The notes below the pieces were generated by a model, which worked only from the letters and a program-made list of their open reading frames with translations, did no database searches and was not told the origin of the DNA. DNA of 64,000 bases from assembly GCF_000423065.1 (NCBI RefSeq), contig NZ_AUHG01000010.1:248001-312000 (forward strand), written 5' to 3'. Numbering within the stretch: position 1 is the stretch's first letter; every line of letters starts with the position of its first letter. Below are positions 43,675 to 52,193 of the stretch, one piece after another. The translations under genes and the position numbers were made by a program. Source of the stretch: Christiangramia echinicola DSM 19838. GTDB taxonomy: Bacteria > Bacteroidota > Bacteroidia > Flavobacteriales > Flavobacteriaceae.

Positions 43675-45261
43675 TTAACTTTTGGAAACCTTAAGTTTCA
43701 TGCCCGGTTTAAGACTATTTGTGTTCATATCATTCCATGACCGCAAATTTTGTACCGAAACTCCAGGGAATTTTTTTGAAATACTCCATAGAGAGTCTCC
43801 CTGCTTCACTGTATAGATCCTTGAATCTGAACCTTTACTGGACCCGGAAGAGGATGTACTGGAAACTACATCCACTGGTTTACTAGGGTAAATGGTAAGA
43901 TATTGGCCAACTCGAATATTATTCCCTCGCATATTATTCCATCTCCTAAGGCTGCTAACACCAACTCCATATCGCTCTGCAATCTTGCCTAGATAATCAC
44001 CCCTTTTAACCTTATACCTAATACGGTCTTTGGTTTCTACGTATTTTGGAAGTTCTTTTTTCTCTTCAACTATCTGGTTTTCGGCAAAATCGTAAATAGC
44101 ACTTTCGTTGCTCACGAATTTACCAGATGCAGGCTTAGGAAGCCTTAGACTGTACTTTTCATCTTCAACGAATGGGATGATATCTAATTTAAAAGCCGGA
44201 TTAAGAAATTGAAGCATTTCCTTTTCCACGCCAGTTACCTTAGAGATCTGATCGAAAGTAAGTAATTGTTTAACCTGAATAGTATCTGTTTCAAAATAGA
44301 CTACATCAGGATTTTTTGGTTGAAAATTATGCTCATCTGCATATTCAAAAAGATATAAAGTTGCCAGGAATGCAGGCACATAACCTGCTGTTTCACGTGG
44401 AAGATATCTTCTTAAATGCCAGTAATCATTAGAACCACCACTTCTTCTAATGGCTTTGGAAACATTTCCAGGACCTGAATTATATGATGCCAAAACAAGG
44501 TCCCAATCTCCAAAAACTTTATATAAGCTCGCTAAATATTGTGCTGCAGCCTCGGTAGATCTCTCCGGGTCCATACGTTCATCTACATAAGAACTTACAT
44601 CCAGACCGTGCATTTTACCGGTTGTGAACATAAATTGCCACAATCCAGTTGCGCCTACACGAGATTTAGCTTTAGGATTTAAAGCCGATTCTACGATAGC
44701 AAGATATTTTATCTCTAACGGAATATCATATTTATCCAGTTCCTGCTCGAACATTGGGAAATAATAGCTACTAAGAGCCATTAATCGCTCCATCCCTTGC
44801 TTATTTCTCTTTAAATAAGACTTTATAACACTTTCAAGAATGGGATTATATTCAACATTAAATGGAGTCCGGGCATTCAATTTTGCAAGACGTGACTTAA
44901 GAGTGTCTGTAGGAAGCTCTTTATAGACAACATCTTCATAATCCTGCTCCTGAATACTTTTCTGCATTTCCTCGAACAGGTCTGAATTTGTTAGCTCAAG
45001 TTTCCATAATGAATCTAATGTTTTAGCCTGTGGAAGATCCTCCAATTTCACTTTAGAAGAATCTCTTATCGCTGCAGAAATTGGCAATTTATCTCTGAAT
45101 TCTGGATCTGGTTTGGCAAGTTTTATTTCGGTGTCGTCACTTTTTTGAAATATCTGAACCCTGAAATTCGCTTTTTCAACCCGCTCATTTTCCTTTTTCT
45201 GCTGAGCCAGGGTCGACATTCCGGCAAGCAGTAACAACATTAAATATCTTCGCTTCAGCAT
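43675..45261 (-). CDS. Membrane-bound lytic murein transglycosylase with two LysM domains (MltD-like)
   Basis: This 528-residue protein has an N-terminal signal peptide (about 1-19). The transglycosylase domain (about 150-310) has the catalytic glutamate in AIVESALNPKAKSRVGATGL and YNSGPGNVSKAIRR. Two C-terminal LysM peptidoglycan-binding domains follow (IRYKVKRGDYLGKIAERYGV and IYTVKQGDSLWSISKKFPG). It cleaves glycan strands to 1,6-anhydro products in the periplasm. Forty-nine bases separate it from pgk upstream, so part of its transcription may come from the pgk promoter. Confidence 0.93.
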   Translation of the reverse strand: MLKRRYLMLLLLAGMSTLAQQKKENERVEKANFRVQIFQKSDDTEIKLAKPDPEFRDKLPISAAIRDSSKVKLEDLPQAKTLDSLWKLELTNSDLFEEMQKSIQEQDYEDVVYKELPTDTLKSRLAKLNARTPFNVEYNPILESVIKSYLKRNKQGMERLMALSSYYFPMFEQELDKYDIPLEIKYLAIVESALNPKAKSRVGATGLWQFMFTTGKMHGLDVSSYVDERMDPERSTEAAAQYLASLYKVFGDWDLVLASYNSGPGNVSKAIRRSGGSNDYWHLRRYLPRETAGYVPAFLATLYLFEYADEHNFQPKNPDVVYFETDTIQVKQLLTFDQISKVTGVEKEMLQFLNPAFKLDIIPFVEDEKYSLRLPKPASGKFVSNESAIYDFAENQIVEEKKELPKYVETKDRIRYKVKRGDYLGKIAERYGVGVSSLRRWNNMRGNNIRVGQYLTIYPSKPVDVVSSTSSSGSSKGSDSRIYTVKQGDSLWSISKKFPGVSVQNLRSWNDMNTNSLKPGMKLKVSKS

Positions 45262-45310
45262 ATTTTCATTTTACATTAACAAACGAAAAGAAATCAAACT
45301 TCGTACCTCT

Positions 45311-46495
45311 TTAATTTTTAATTGCTTCAATTCCTGGTAAGGATTTTCCTTCAAGCATCTCAAGCATAGCGCCACCACCGGTAGATACATAACTTACCTT
45401 ATCATCAAGGCCGAATTTTTTAACAGCTGCAACAGAATCTCCGCCTCCAACTAAAGAAAATGCGCCATTTTTTGTAGCTTCAACTATCGCTTCACCCAAT
45501 TGAATAGTTCCTTTGGCGAAAGTATCCATTTCAAAAACACCAAGAGGACCGTTCCATAATATGATCTTAGAGTTCTTGATCACATCTGAAAAGTTCCTTA
45601 TAGTTTCCGGGCCTACATCAAGACCCATCCATCCATCAGGAATATTATCCACGGCTTCAGTTTGCGTGCTTGCCTGTTCAGAAAAACTATCTGCGATTAT
45701 GGAATCAACAGGAAGATGAACTTCAACACCTTTTTCCTTAGCCTTCTTGAGGATTTCCAGGGCGAGTTCCTGTTTATCATCTTCTACCAGAGAAGTACCA
45801 ATATGGCCTCCCTGAGCCTTAATAAAGGTATAGGTCATACCTCCACCAATAATAAGGTGATCTATTTTATCAAGTATATTTTCTATAACAGTGATCTTAG
45901 ACGAAACCTTTGCTCCACCCAGAACAGCAGTAACCGGTTTTTCAGTACTGTTTAGCACTTTATCAAGACTTTTTATCTCCTTTGCTAACAGGTAACCAAA
46001 ACATTTTTCTTCGAAGAACTTAGCAACCACTGTGGTAGAAGCGTGCGCTCTATGCGCTGTCCCAAAAGCATCATTAACATATATATCACCCAACCTCGAA
46101 AGCTTTTGTGCGAAATCTTCATCACCTGCTGTTTCTTCTTTATGAAAACGAAGATTTTCTAATAGAAGGATCTGCCCTGGCTCTAAATTCTTAGATGCAT
46201 TTTCAACTTCTTCGCCAACGCAATCTTCAACGAATTTCACTTCTACCCCAATAACTTCTGAAACTTTACTGGTTATATGCTGAAGGGAATATTTACTTTC
46301 CTTACCCTTTGGTCTTCCCAGGTGAGACATTAAAACAACACTACCTCCATCTTCAAGAATTTTAATAATTGTAGGCTTAGCAGCTTCAATCCTGTTCGCA
46401 TCTGTCACTTTCATCTCTTCATCCAGCGGAACATTGAAGTCAACTCGTATAAGTGCCCTTTTATTATTAAAATTGTAATCGTCTATAGTTTTCAT
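45311..46495 (-). CDS. pgk: Phosphoglycerate kinase
   Basis: This glycolytic enzyme transfers phosphate from 1,3-bisphosphoglycerate to ADP. It has 394 residues. The N-terminal [22 protein letters not shown] and the C-terminal glycine-rich nucleotide loop [16 protein letters not shown] are diagnostic. It is divergent from holB, each with an exact promoter -7 box. Confidence 0.99.
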   Translation of the reverse strand: MKTIDDYNFNNKRALIRVDFNVPLDEEMKVTDANRIEAAKPTIIKILEDGGSVVLMSHLGRPKGKESKYSLQHITSKVSEVIGVEVKFVEDCVGEEVENASKNLEPGQILLLENLRFHKEETAGDEDFAQKLSRLGDIYVNDAFGTAHRAHASTTVVAKFFEEKCFGYLLAKEIKSLDKVLNSTEKPVTAVLGGAKVSSKITVIENILDKIDHLIIGGGMTYTFIKAQGGHIGTSLVEDDKQELALEILKKAKEKGVEVHLPVDSIIADSFSEQASTQTEAVDNIPDGWMGLDVGPETIRNFSDVIKNSKIILWNGPLGVFEMDTFAKGTIQLGEAIVEATKNGAFSLVGGGDSVAAVKKFGLDDKVSYVSTGGGAMLEMLEGKSLPGIEAIKN

Positions 46496-46510
46496 AGTAT
46501 TGCTTTCTTA

Positions 46511-46518
46511 CAAATATA
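46511..46518 (-). promoter_or_regulatory. pgk promoter -7 box
   Basis: TATATTTG on the minus strand exactly matches TAnnTTTG, 15 bases before the pgk ATG. Confidence 0.55.
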
Positions 46519-46552
46519 AATTTTTCCGAAGATAATAAAGCGTATATAATTT

Positions 46553-46560
46553 TATATTTG
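46553..46560 (+). promoter_or_regulatory. holB promoter -7 box touching the start codon
   Basis: TATATTTG exactly matches TAnnTTTG and ends three bases before the ATG at 46564. Transcription would start at or near the A of the start codon, so a leaderless mRNA is expected. Confidence 0.5.
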
Positions 46561-46563
46561 CCT

Positions 46564-47721
46564 ATGCTTTTTAACGAAATAATTGGTCTTCCACACATTA
46601 AAAATCACCTGACGACCACCGCCGACAGAAATAGAATTCCGCATGCTCAACTTTTTACCGGACAACCGGGAAGTGGCGCTTTACCTATGGCCATCGCTTA
46701 TGCTCAATATATTCTATGTAATAATTCTGGCGGAGAAAATAACAATGAAAAGGCTAAAGCCTGCAATTTGAAGTTCAAAAATTATTCGCATCCAGATCTG
46801 CATTTTGCCTTTCCTGTTGCGAACAATGATAAGGTAAAAAAGAACCCTGTTTCATCCCATTTCCTGGAGGAATGGAGAACCTTTTTAAAAAGCACCCCAT
46901 ACGGAAGTTTATATGACTGGTATCAAAATCTTGGAGTTGAGAAAAAACAGGCACAAATAAGTGTCCATGAGGCTCAGGATATTGTGAAATCTCTTTCCTT
47001 AAAAGCATATGAAGGTGGTTTTAAAGTAATGATCATCTGGATGGCCGAAAAAATGAATATAGCGGCTTCTAATAAATTGCTTAAGCTAATAGAAGAACCT
47101 CCTAATAAGACAGTTTTTATTCTGGTTGCTGAAGATGAAGAAAATATAATTCAAACCATAAGGTCACGTTGCCAGAGTCTGCATTTTCCTCCTTTAAGTG
47201 AAGCAGATATTTCTCAAGCATTAATAGAGCGTGAACATTGTACTCCCTCCATAGCCAGGAAAATTGCACACCAGGCAAATGGAGATTTTACCAAAGCTAT
47301 TCATATTCTAAATAAAAATGCGGGAGACGAACAGTTTGAAGCCTGGTTCATTAGCTGGATAAGAAGTGCCTTTAAAGCGAAAGGGAATAAAGCGACAGTG
47401 CTGGAATTAGTGGCGTGGAGTGAGGAAATCGCTGCTCTGGGAAGAGAAACCCAGAAAAGTTTCTTATTATACTGCATGGATTTTTTCCGGCAGTCATTAA
47501 TGATAAATTATAAGGCTAAGAACCTGGTCTACCTGGAGCCTTCAGCCGAAAAGTTCAAGCTGGAAAATTTTGCGCCATTTGTACATGGTAATAATATTAT
47601 GGAAATTACAGAAGCTCTTGAAAATGCTATTTATCATATCGAGCGAAATGGAAATGCCAAAATTATCCTGACCGATCTTTCAATTAAATTAACCCGATTT
47701 TTACATAAAAAAGCAGCTTAA
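46564..47721 (+). CDS. holB: DNA polymerase III subunit delta'
   Basis: This 385-residue clamp-loader subunit helps place the sliding clamp on DNA. The N-terminus LFNEIIGLPHIKNHLTTTAD and PHAQLFTGQPGSGALPMAIA contain the degenerate Walker A expected for delta'. KVMIIWMAEKMNIAASNKLL, KLIEEPPNKTVFILVAED and TIRSRCQSL are family hallmarks, the last including the SRC motif. The ATG at 46564 is chosen; a TTG six bases earlier is part of the promoter. The next gene starts three bases after the stop. Confidence 0.95.
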   Translation: MLFNEIIGLPHIKNHLTTTADRNRIPHAQLFTGQPGSGALPMAIAYAQYILCNNSGGENNNEKAKACNLKFKNYSHPDLHFAFPVANNDKVKKNPVSSHFLEEWRTFLKSTPYGSLYDWYQNLGVEKKQAQISVHEAQDIVKSLSLKAYEGGFKVMIIWMAEKMNIAASNKLLKLIEEPPNKTVFILVAEDEENIIQTIRSRCQSLHFPPLSEADISQALIEREHCTPSIARKIAHQANGDFTKAIHILNKNAGDEQFEAWFISWIRSAFKAKGNKATVLELVAWSEEIAALGRETQKSFLLYCMDFFRQSLMINYKAKNLVYLEPSAEKFKLENFAPFVHGNNIMEITEALENAIYHIERNGNAKIILTDLSIKLTRFLHKKAA

Positions 47722-47724
47722 CAC

Positions 47725-48120
47725 ATGGAAAATATTACTTCAAATTTAACTGAACTATTAATCCTTATTTTTATCATTATCACTTTTTTACAATCTGGAA
47801 TAGATAAAGCATCAGACTGGGGTGGGAATACTGGATGGCTTAAAGATCATTTTTCTGGTACTATCCTCGCCGGGATTGTACCCTTGATGGTTGGTATCAT
47901 TCTAATAATTGAAGTCATAACCGGCCTTTTAGCCGTTGCTGGTATCTGGAAAATATTAGCTAGTAATGACCCAACCCTGGCTCTATATTCATGTGCGCTT
48001 GCATGTATCACTTTATTAATGTTATTATTTGGTCAGCGTATAGCTAAAGATTACGCCGGTGCTTTTACCTTAACTGGATACTTTATCGTTTGTATGTTTG
48101 GTGTTTATATAATGAGCTAG
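47725..48120 (+). CDS. DoxX-like four-helix membrane protein
   Basis: This 131-residue protein has four predicted membrane helices (about 10-28, 48-70, 80-100, 108-129). ITFLQSGIDKASDWGGNTGW recalls the start of DoxX family proteins. The family is linked to redox and quinone metabolism, but the function here is unknown. It is co-transcribed with holB (three-base gap), which is probably only packing. A strong bidirectional terminator follows. Confidence 0.75.
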   Translation: MENITSNLTELLILIFIIITFLQSGIDKASDWGGNTGWLKDHFSGTILAGIVPLMVGIILIIEVITGLLAVAGIWKILASNDPTLALYSCALACITLLMLLFGQRIAKDYAGAFTLTGYFIVCMFGVYIMS

Positions 48121-48140
48121 GATTTCAACTTAAGACATAA

Positions 48141-48175
48141 AAAAAAGCTTCAGAATTATCTGAAGCTTTTTTTAT
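48141..48175. terminator. Bidirectional terminator between the DoxX-like and OmpH-like genes
   Basis: AAAAAAGCTTCAGA (48141-48154) pairs perfectly with TCTGAAGCTTTTTT (48159-48172) around ATTA. It has an A-run before and a T-run after, so it works in both directions. Confidence 0.9.
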
Positions 48176-48193
48176 TTTCTATAAACTACCGGA

Positions 48194-48751
48194 TTAGTCT
48201 TCTACTTCTTCCTCTGTAGTTTCCGTTTCCACTTCTTCGCTTCCACCGTAATCTTCATTTAATTTTTCAAGAATGTCCTGAGTGATATCAAGTCCTTCTT
48301 CAGCATACATAATGTTAGCACTCTCGTTAGAACCAAATATATAAGTATACCCATTATCCTTACCGTAATCTTTTACGTAATCTTTGATCTTATTTACGAT
48401 AGAATCCATTACAACATTGCTCTGCTCTCTTAAACGATTGCTTTGCATTTGCTGTTGCTGTTGAAGCATTTGTTGCTTCTGCATTAACTCCTGCTCTTTC
48501 TCCTTACGTTGAGATTCAGACATTGAATTCATATCAGACTGGTATGCCTGAACTTCTTGTTGGAAAACACGCGCTACGGAATCTAATTGTTGTCTAACAG
48601 AATCTGACTTGGAAGTGAACTCTGCCTCCACATCTTTCATCTCTTTATATTCCTGAACAATTTTCGTAGTGTCCACATAAGCTGTTTTTTGCTCATTACA
48701 TGAAACCATCATAATTGCAACTGCTGCAATTCCAATAAATCTTCTGATCAT
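48194..48751 (-). CDS. OmpH/Skp-like periplasmic chaperone, lipoprotein form
   Basis: This 185-residue protein begins MIRRFIGIAAVAIMMVSCNE, a lipobox with Cys18. The rest is the OmpH/Skp coiled-coil domain: YVDTTKIVQEYKEMKDVEAE, a Gln/Met-rich helix pair, and YTYIFGSNESANIMYAEEGL. Skp holds unfolded outer-membrane proteins; classical Skp is soluble, so lipidation is a departure. The acidic C-terminal tail is also unusual. It has its own promoter box and a terminator. Confidence 0.88.
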   Translation of the reverse strand: MIRRFIGIAAVAIMMVSCNEQKTAYVDTTKIVQEYKEMKDVEAEFTSKSDSVRQQLDSVARVFQQEVQAYQSDMNSMSESQRKEKEQELMQKQQMLQQQQQMQSNRLREQSNVVMDSIVNKIKDYVKDYGKDNGYTYIFGSNESANIMYAEEGLDITQDILEKLNEDYGGSEEVETETTEEEVED

Positions 48752-48770
48752 AATTTTTCGTTTTGTGTGG

Positions 48771-48778
48771 CAAATGTA
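48771..48778 (-). promoter_or_regulatory. -7 box of the OmpH-like gene
   Basis: TACATTTG on the minus strand exactly matches TAnnTTTG, 19 bases before the ATG. The rest of the 211-base gap up to 48962 is AT-rich, with a short inverted repeat (ACTTATT/AATAAGT at 48859-48875) and no gene. Confidence 0.5.
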
Positions 48779-48962
48779 TAAAAGTATTTTTAGTACAGAA
48801 GCCTAATTTTTAATTGATATAAGGATTTACTATTGAATATATTTTCTATATAATTAATACTTATTAAAAATAAGTGATTTCAAAGCTTAATACAGGCCGT
48901 ATCCAGAATAAGGCTATATAACGGATATCCAAAGCAGCGAAAGTCCTTAAAAACGGCTTAAA

Positions 48963-49781
48963 TTACGTTTTGAGTGATTTTTTAAAGAAATAAGCGATGG
49001 AAGAATACTCACCAGAATTTCTGGCCTTGATATTCGAAACTAATCCGCGATAAAAGGCATTTATAAAATTAGTTTTCGAATTTTTATTTTTTTCACTTAA
49101 AAGGCTCACATAATAAGAATCAAATTTCAATGGCTTCTCATCTATGAGTTTAAAATGATTCTCAGATAGCTTTCTTTCTATTCCTTTTCTGGAAAAATGC
49201 CAAAGGTGTCTAGGTACATCCCAGGCAGCCCAATCTTTTTTATAATAGTTAGCTTCGTAAGAATTATGATTTGGAACAGCAATAATTAAAATTCCGTCGT
49301 CATCTAAAAGTTCATAAAACTCGTTGATCTTTTGTTCAAGGTCTGGTAGATGTTCCAGAACATGCCAAAGGCTTATAACCTTAAATTTCTTATTCTGAAT
49401 TTTAGAAAGATCGTCTTTTAAATTAAGCCCTTTCAAAACTCCCAATTCCCTGGCAGTTTTATTTGGCTCTACTCCTTCTACGTTCCAGAGATAAGATTTC
49501 ATCTTATTAAGAAATTCTCCTGTGCCTGCTCCCACATCTAAAATTGTTCCCTGCTTAAAGTACCTTCTAATCCAACTGGCTTTTTTAGAAAGCATATGGG
49601 ATTTAACCAGCTGATATATTTTATCCTGAAGATTACCCCTGGAATCACTATGGGAAATATAATCTTCGCTTTCGTAATATTTAGAAAGATCTAATGGAAC
49701 GGGATCTGTTCTTAGAATACCATCTTCGTATTTCAAAATTTGAAATTCCTCCCCACTAACCAAATGATCTTTACAAACCAT
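48963..49781 (-). CDS. SAM-dependent class I methyltransferase
   Basis: This 272-residue protein has SAM motif I TILDVGAGTGEFL and SLWHVLEHLPDLEQKI with ILIIAVPNHNS (motif post-II/III). DHLVSGEEFQILKYED at the N-terminus is the lead-in typical of this family, often found with surface glycan or lipid methylation; the substrate is unknown. The frame stays open to a GTG at 49853, but that codon lies inside a parS palindrome and homologues begin near KDHLVSGE, so I prefer the ATG at 49781. Confidence 0.85.
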   Translation of the reverse strand: MVCKDHLVSGEEFQILKYEDGILRTDPVPLDLSKYYESEDYISHSDSRGNLQDKIYQLVKSHMLSKKASWIRRYFKQGTILDVGAGTGEFLNKMKSYLWNVEGVEPNKTARELGVLKGLNLKDDLSKIQNKKFKVISLWHVLEHLPDLEQKINEFYELLDDDGILIIAVPNHNSYEANYYKKDWAAWDVPRHLWHFSRKGIERKLSENHFKLIDEKPLKFDSYYVSLLSEKNKNSKTNFINAFYRGLVSNIKARNSGEYSSIAYFFKKSLKT

Positions 49782-49845
49782 TTCAGGATCATTTTCAATT
49801 TTAGAATCGTATTTATTTACAGTTGAAATCAAAAATAAATTGCTA

Positions 49846-49861
49846 TGTTCCACGTGGAACA
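49846..49861. other. parS-type centromere site, left of mnmG
   Basis: TGTTCCACGTGGAACA is a perfect 16-base palindrome. It equals the GC-variant of the conserved ParB-binding parS site (established family: TGTTNCACGTGAAACA and relatives). It lies ten bases past the mnmG stop, in the mnmG-methyltransferase gap. Confidence 0.88.
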
Positions 49862-49870
49862 GTGATATAA

Positions 49871-51742
49871 TTATCTACCCATATAAACCAACAATACCGA
49901 AATATCATTTGGACTAACTCCACTGATTCTAGATGCCTGCGAAATGGTTGCCGGCTGAACTTTTTTCAGTTTCTCTCTTGCCTCGTAAGACATAGATTTT
50001 ATTTTAGAGTAATCGAAGTTATTCGGAATACGAATATTCTCTAAACGATTTAATTTATCAGCATTATTCTTTTCCTTTTCTATGTATCCGGAATATTTAA
50101 CTTGAATTTCGGTCTGTTCTATCATTTCTTCATCCAGATCATTTTCTGAAATAAACTCCTCTACCCCACTGAAATTTTTTACATCTTCCATGGTGATCTG
50201 AGGTCTTGAAAAAACTTTAAAAACTTTATCGCTTTGTTTCATAGGAGAAGATTTTCTCTTCTCTAAAACAGGATTTGCTTCTTCGGGAACTACACTAAGA
50301 TCTTTCAGAAACTGAACGAATTTAAAAGATTTCTCTTTTTTATCTTCCATCTTCCTCATTCGATCTTCAGAAGCCAGACCAATATTATAGGATTTTTCAG
50401 TTAACCTGAAATCGGCATTATCCTGTCTTAACAATGTCCTGTATTCGGCACGCGAAGTAAACATTCTATATGGCTCTTCTGTACCTTTTGTAATAAGATC
50501 ATCTATAAGAACACCAATATAAGCCTCATTACGTTTAAGTATAAATTCATCCTTCTCCTGAACTTTTAAAGCAGCATTTATTCCCGCCATCATTCCCTGG
50601 CAAGCGGCTTCTTCATATCCAGTGGTTCCATTAATCTGTCCCGCAAAATATAAACCTTCAACCAGTTTAGTTTCGAGTGTATGCTTTAATTGTGTTGGCG
50701 GGAAATAATCATATTCGATAGCATAACCAGGACGGAAAAATTTTACATTCTCGAATCCTGCTACAGAACTCAGTGCTTTAAATTGAACATCTTCTGGTAA
50801 CGATGTTGAGAATCCATTTACATAAACCTCTACAGTATTCCAGCCTTCTGGTTCAACAAAAAGTTGATGTCTATCCTTATCTGCAAAACGATTGATTTTA
50901 TCCTCTATAGAGGGACAATATCGTGGACCAATACTTTTTATTCTACCATTAAACATTGGCGACCTATCAAAACCTTCCTTCAATATTTCATGAACCTCAT
51001 TAGAGGTGTAGGTCATATGACAGGCACGTTGTTTACTTAAAGGTTTTGTTTCGTCTGAATAGGAAAATTTACCAGGTATATCATCTCCAGGTTGCTCAAC
51101 CATTTTAGAATAATCCAGGGATCTTCCATCCACTCTTGGAGGAGTTCCGGTTTTCATTCTTCCCGCTTCAAAACCAGCTTCGATAAGATCTTTTGTAATT
51201 CCAGTTGCGGCTCTTTCTCCTGCTCTACCTCCTCCAAATTGTTTATCTCCTATATGGATCAATCCGTTTAGAAAAGTACCATTAGTACAAACCACAGAAT
51301 TAGCCATAATTTCTAAACCTAAAGAAGTTCTAACTCCTACAACTTTGTCATTTTTTATAATTAGACCGGCAACCATTTCCTGGTAAAAATCCAGATTCGG
51401 TGTTTGTTCCAGTTTTATTCTCCAGTCCTCTGCAAACCTCATTCGGTCACTTTGAACTCTAGGACTCCACATTGCAGGTCCTTTAGATTTATTCAGCATT
51501 TTGAATTGGATGGCGCTGGTATCGCTTACAATACCACTATAACCTCCCATCGCATCGATCTCCCTAACAATTTGCCCTTTGGCAATACCACCCATTGCGG
51601 GATTGCAACTCATTTGAGCAATGTTTTGAAGATTCATGGTAATAAGAAGGGTTTTGCTACCCATATTTGCGGCTGCAGCTGCTGCCTCACTTCCGGCATG
51701 CCCCGCTCCAACAACAATAACATCATACTGCTTTTCGAACAT
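49871..51742 (-). CDS. mnmG: tRNA uridine-5-carboxymethylaminomethyl modification enzyme MnmG (GidA)
   Basis: This FAD enzyme works with MnmE to modify U34 of tRNAs. It has 623 residues. The FAD motif VGAGHAGSEAAAAAA lies at about 11-25. The conserved CNPAMGGIAKGQIVREIDA, GLYFAGQINGTTGYEEAACQ and a C-terminal helical tail (EAREKLKKVQPATISQASRI) are diagnostic. The gene is flanked by two perfect parS palindromes. In many bacteria gidA sits near oriC beside rsmG, parA and parB, but none of those is here. Confidence 0.98.
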   Translation of the reverse strand: MFEKQYDVIVVGAGHAGSEAAAAAANMGSKTLLITMNLQNIAQMSCNPAMGGIAKGQIVREIDAMGGYSGIVSDTSAIQFKMLNKSKGPAMWSPRVQSDRMRFAEDWRIKLEQTPNLDFYQEMVAGLIIKNDKVVGVRTSLGLEIMANSVVCTNGTFLNGLIHIGDKQFGGGRAGERAATGITKDLIEAGFEAGRMKTGTPPRVDGRSLDYSKMVEQPGDDIPGKFSYSDETKPLSKQRACHMTYTSNEVHEILKEGFDRSPMFNGRIKSIGPRYCPSIEDKINRFADKDRHQLFVEPEGWNTVEVYVNGFSTSLPEDVQFKALSSVAGFENVKFFRPGYAIEYDYFPPTQLKHTLETKLVEGLYFAGQINGTTGYEEAACQGMMAGINAALKVQEKDEFILKRNEAYIGVLIDDLITKGTEEPYRMFTSRAEYRTLLRQDNADFRLTEKSYNIGLASEDRMRKMEDKKEKSFKFVQFLKDLSVVPEEANPVLEKRKSSPMKQSDKVFKVFSRPQITMEDVKNFSGVEEFISENDLDEEMIEQTEIQVKYSGYIEKEKNNADKLNRLENIRIPNNFDYSKIKSMSYEAREKLKKVQPATISQASRISGVSPNDISVLLVYMGR

Positions 51743-51761
51743 ATCCTGATCTAATTTTTAG

Positions 51762-52193
51762 CTATTGTTCCACGTGGAACAATTTCATTTTTTCTTCTTC
51801 CTTGCGTCGCATTAACTCTTGATCCCTTTCAGATTTATCCTTATAACCACAAAAATGCAACACCCCGTGTATCACTACACGTTTTAATTCTTCCATAAAA
51901 TCTACGTTGAAATTTGAGGAATTCTCCTCCACTCTATCGGTGCTTATAAATATGTCACCGTGTAAAGTATTACCTATAGAATTATCGAAACTTATAATAT
52001 CGGTATAGGTGTCATGTGAAAGATATTTTACATTAATATCATGGAGATACTCATCGTCACAAAAAATAAAGTTGATATCACCAACATACTTATTTTCTGA
52101 TTCTATTACCTGATCCACCCAATTGCGAAAATCATTTTCCTTTTGAAGGACAAAGTCGTTTTCACTGAAAAAATTAATTTCTCCCTTTTCCAA
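51762..52193 (-). CDS. ybeY: rRNA maturation RNase YbeY
   Basis: This 143-residue metalloprotein is involved in 16S rRNA 3'-end maturation and ribosome quality control. The zinc-site segment reads HGVLHFCGYKDKSERD, with His109 and His113. The canonical third histidine is replaced by Asp119, a variation I recall from other Bacteroidota. The last codons, which encode KLFHVEQ, are formed by a parS palindrome. The start is a TTG at 52193, overlapping the DUF4175 gene by 20 bases; no in-frame ATG precedes it. Confidence 0.92.
   Translation of the reverse strand: MEKGEINFFSENDFVLQKENDFRNWVDQVIESENKYVGDINFIFCDDEYLHDINVKYLSHDTYTDIISFDNSIGNTLHGDIFISTDRVEENSSNFNVDFMEELKRVVIHGVLHFCGYKDKSERDQELMRRKEEEKMKLFHVEQ
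51764..51783. other. parS-type centromere site, right of mnmG, inside the ybeY 3' end
   Basis: ATTGTTCCACGTGGAACAAT is a perfect 20-base palindrome containing the same 16-base core as the left site. It includes the last ybeY codons and stop, and lies 21 bases upstream of the mnmG start. The two cores are 1,920 bases apart. Confidence 0.9.

Noticed and set aside
44389-44404. Third parS-like sequence TGTTTCACGTGGAAGA
   Set aside because: Two mismatches to the perfect sites. It encodes the conserved PRET motif of the lytic transglycosylase, so codon constraint explains it. It could still bind ParB weakly.
48752-48962. AT-rich gap as a possible replication origin
   Set aside because: No cluster of DnaA boxes (TTATCCACA type) was seen there or elsewhere in the window; only a short inverted repeat is present.
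49782-49853. Extended N-terminus of the methyltransferase from a GTG at 49853
   Set aside because: The GTG lies inside the parS palindrome and the added 24 residues do not resemble the family start.
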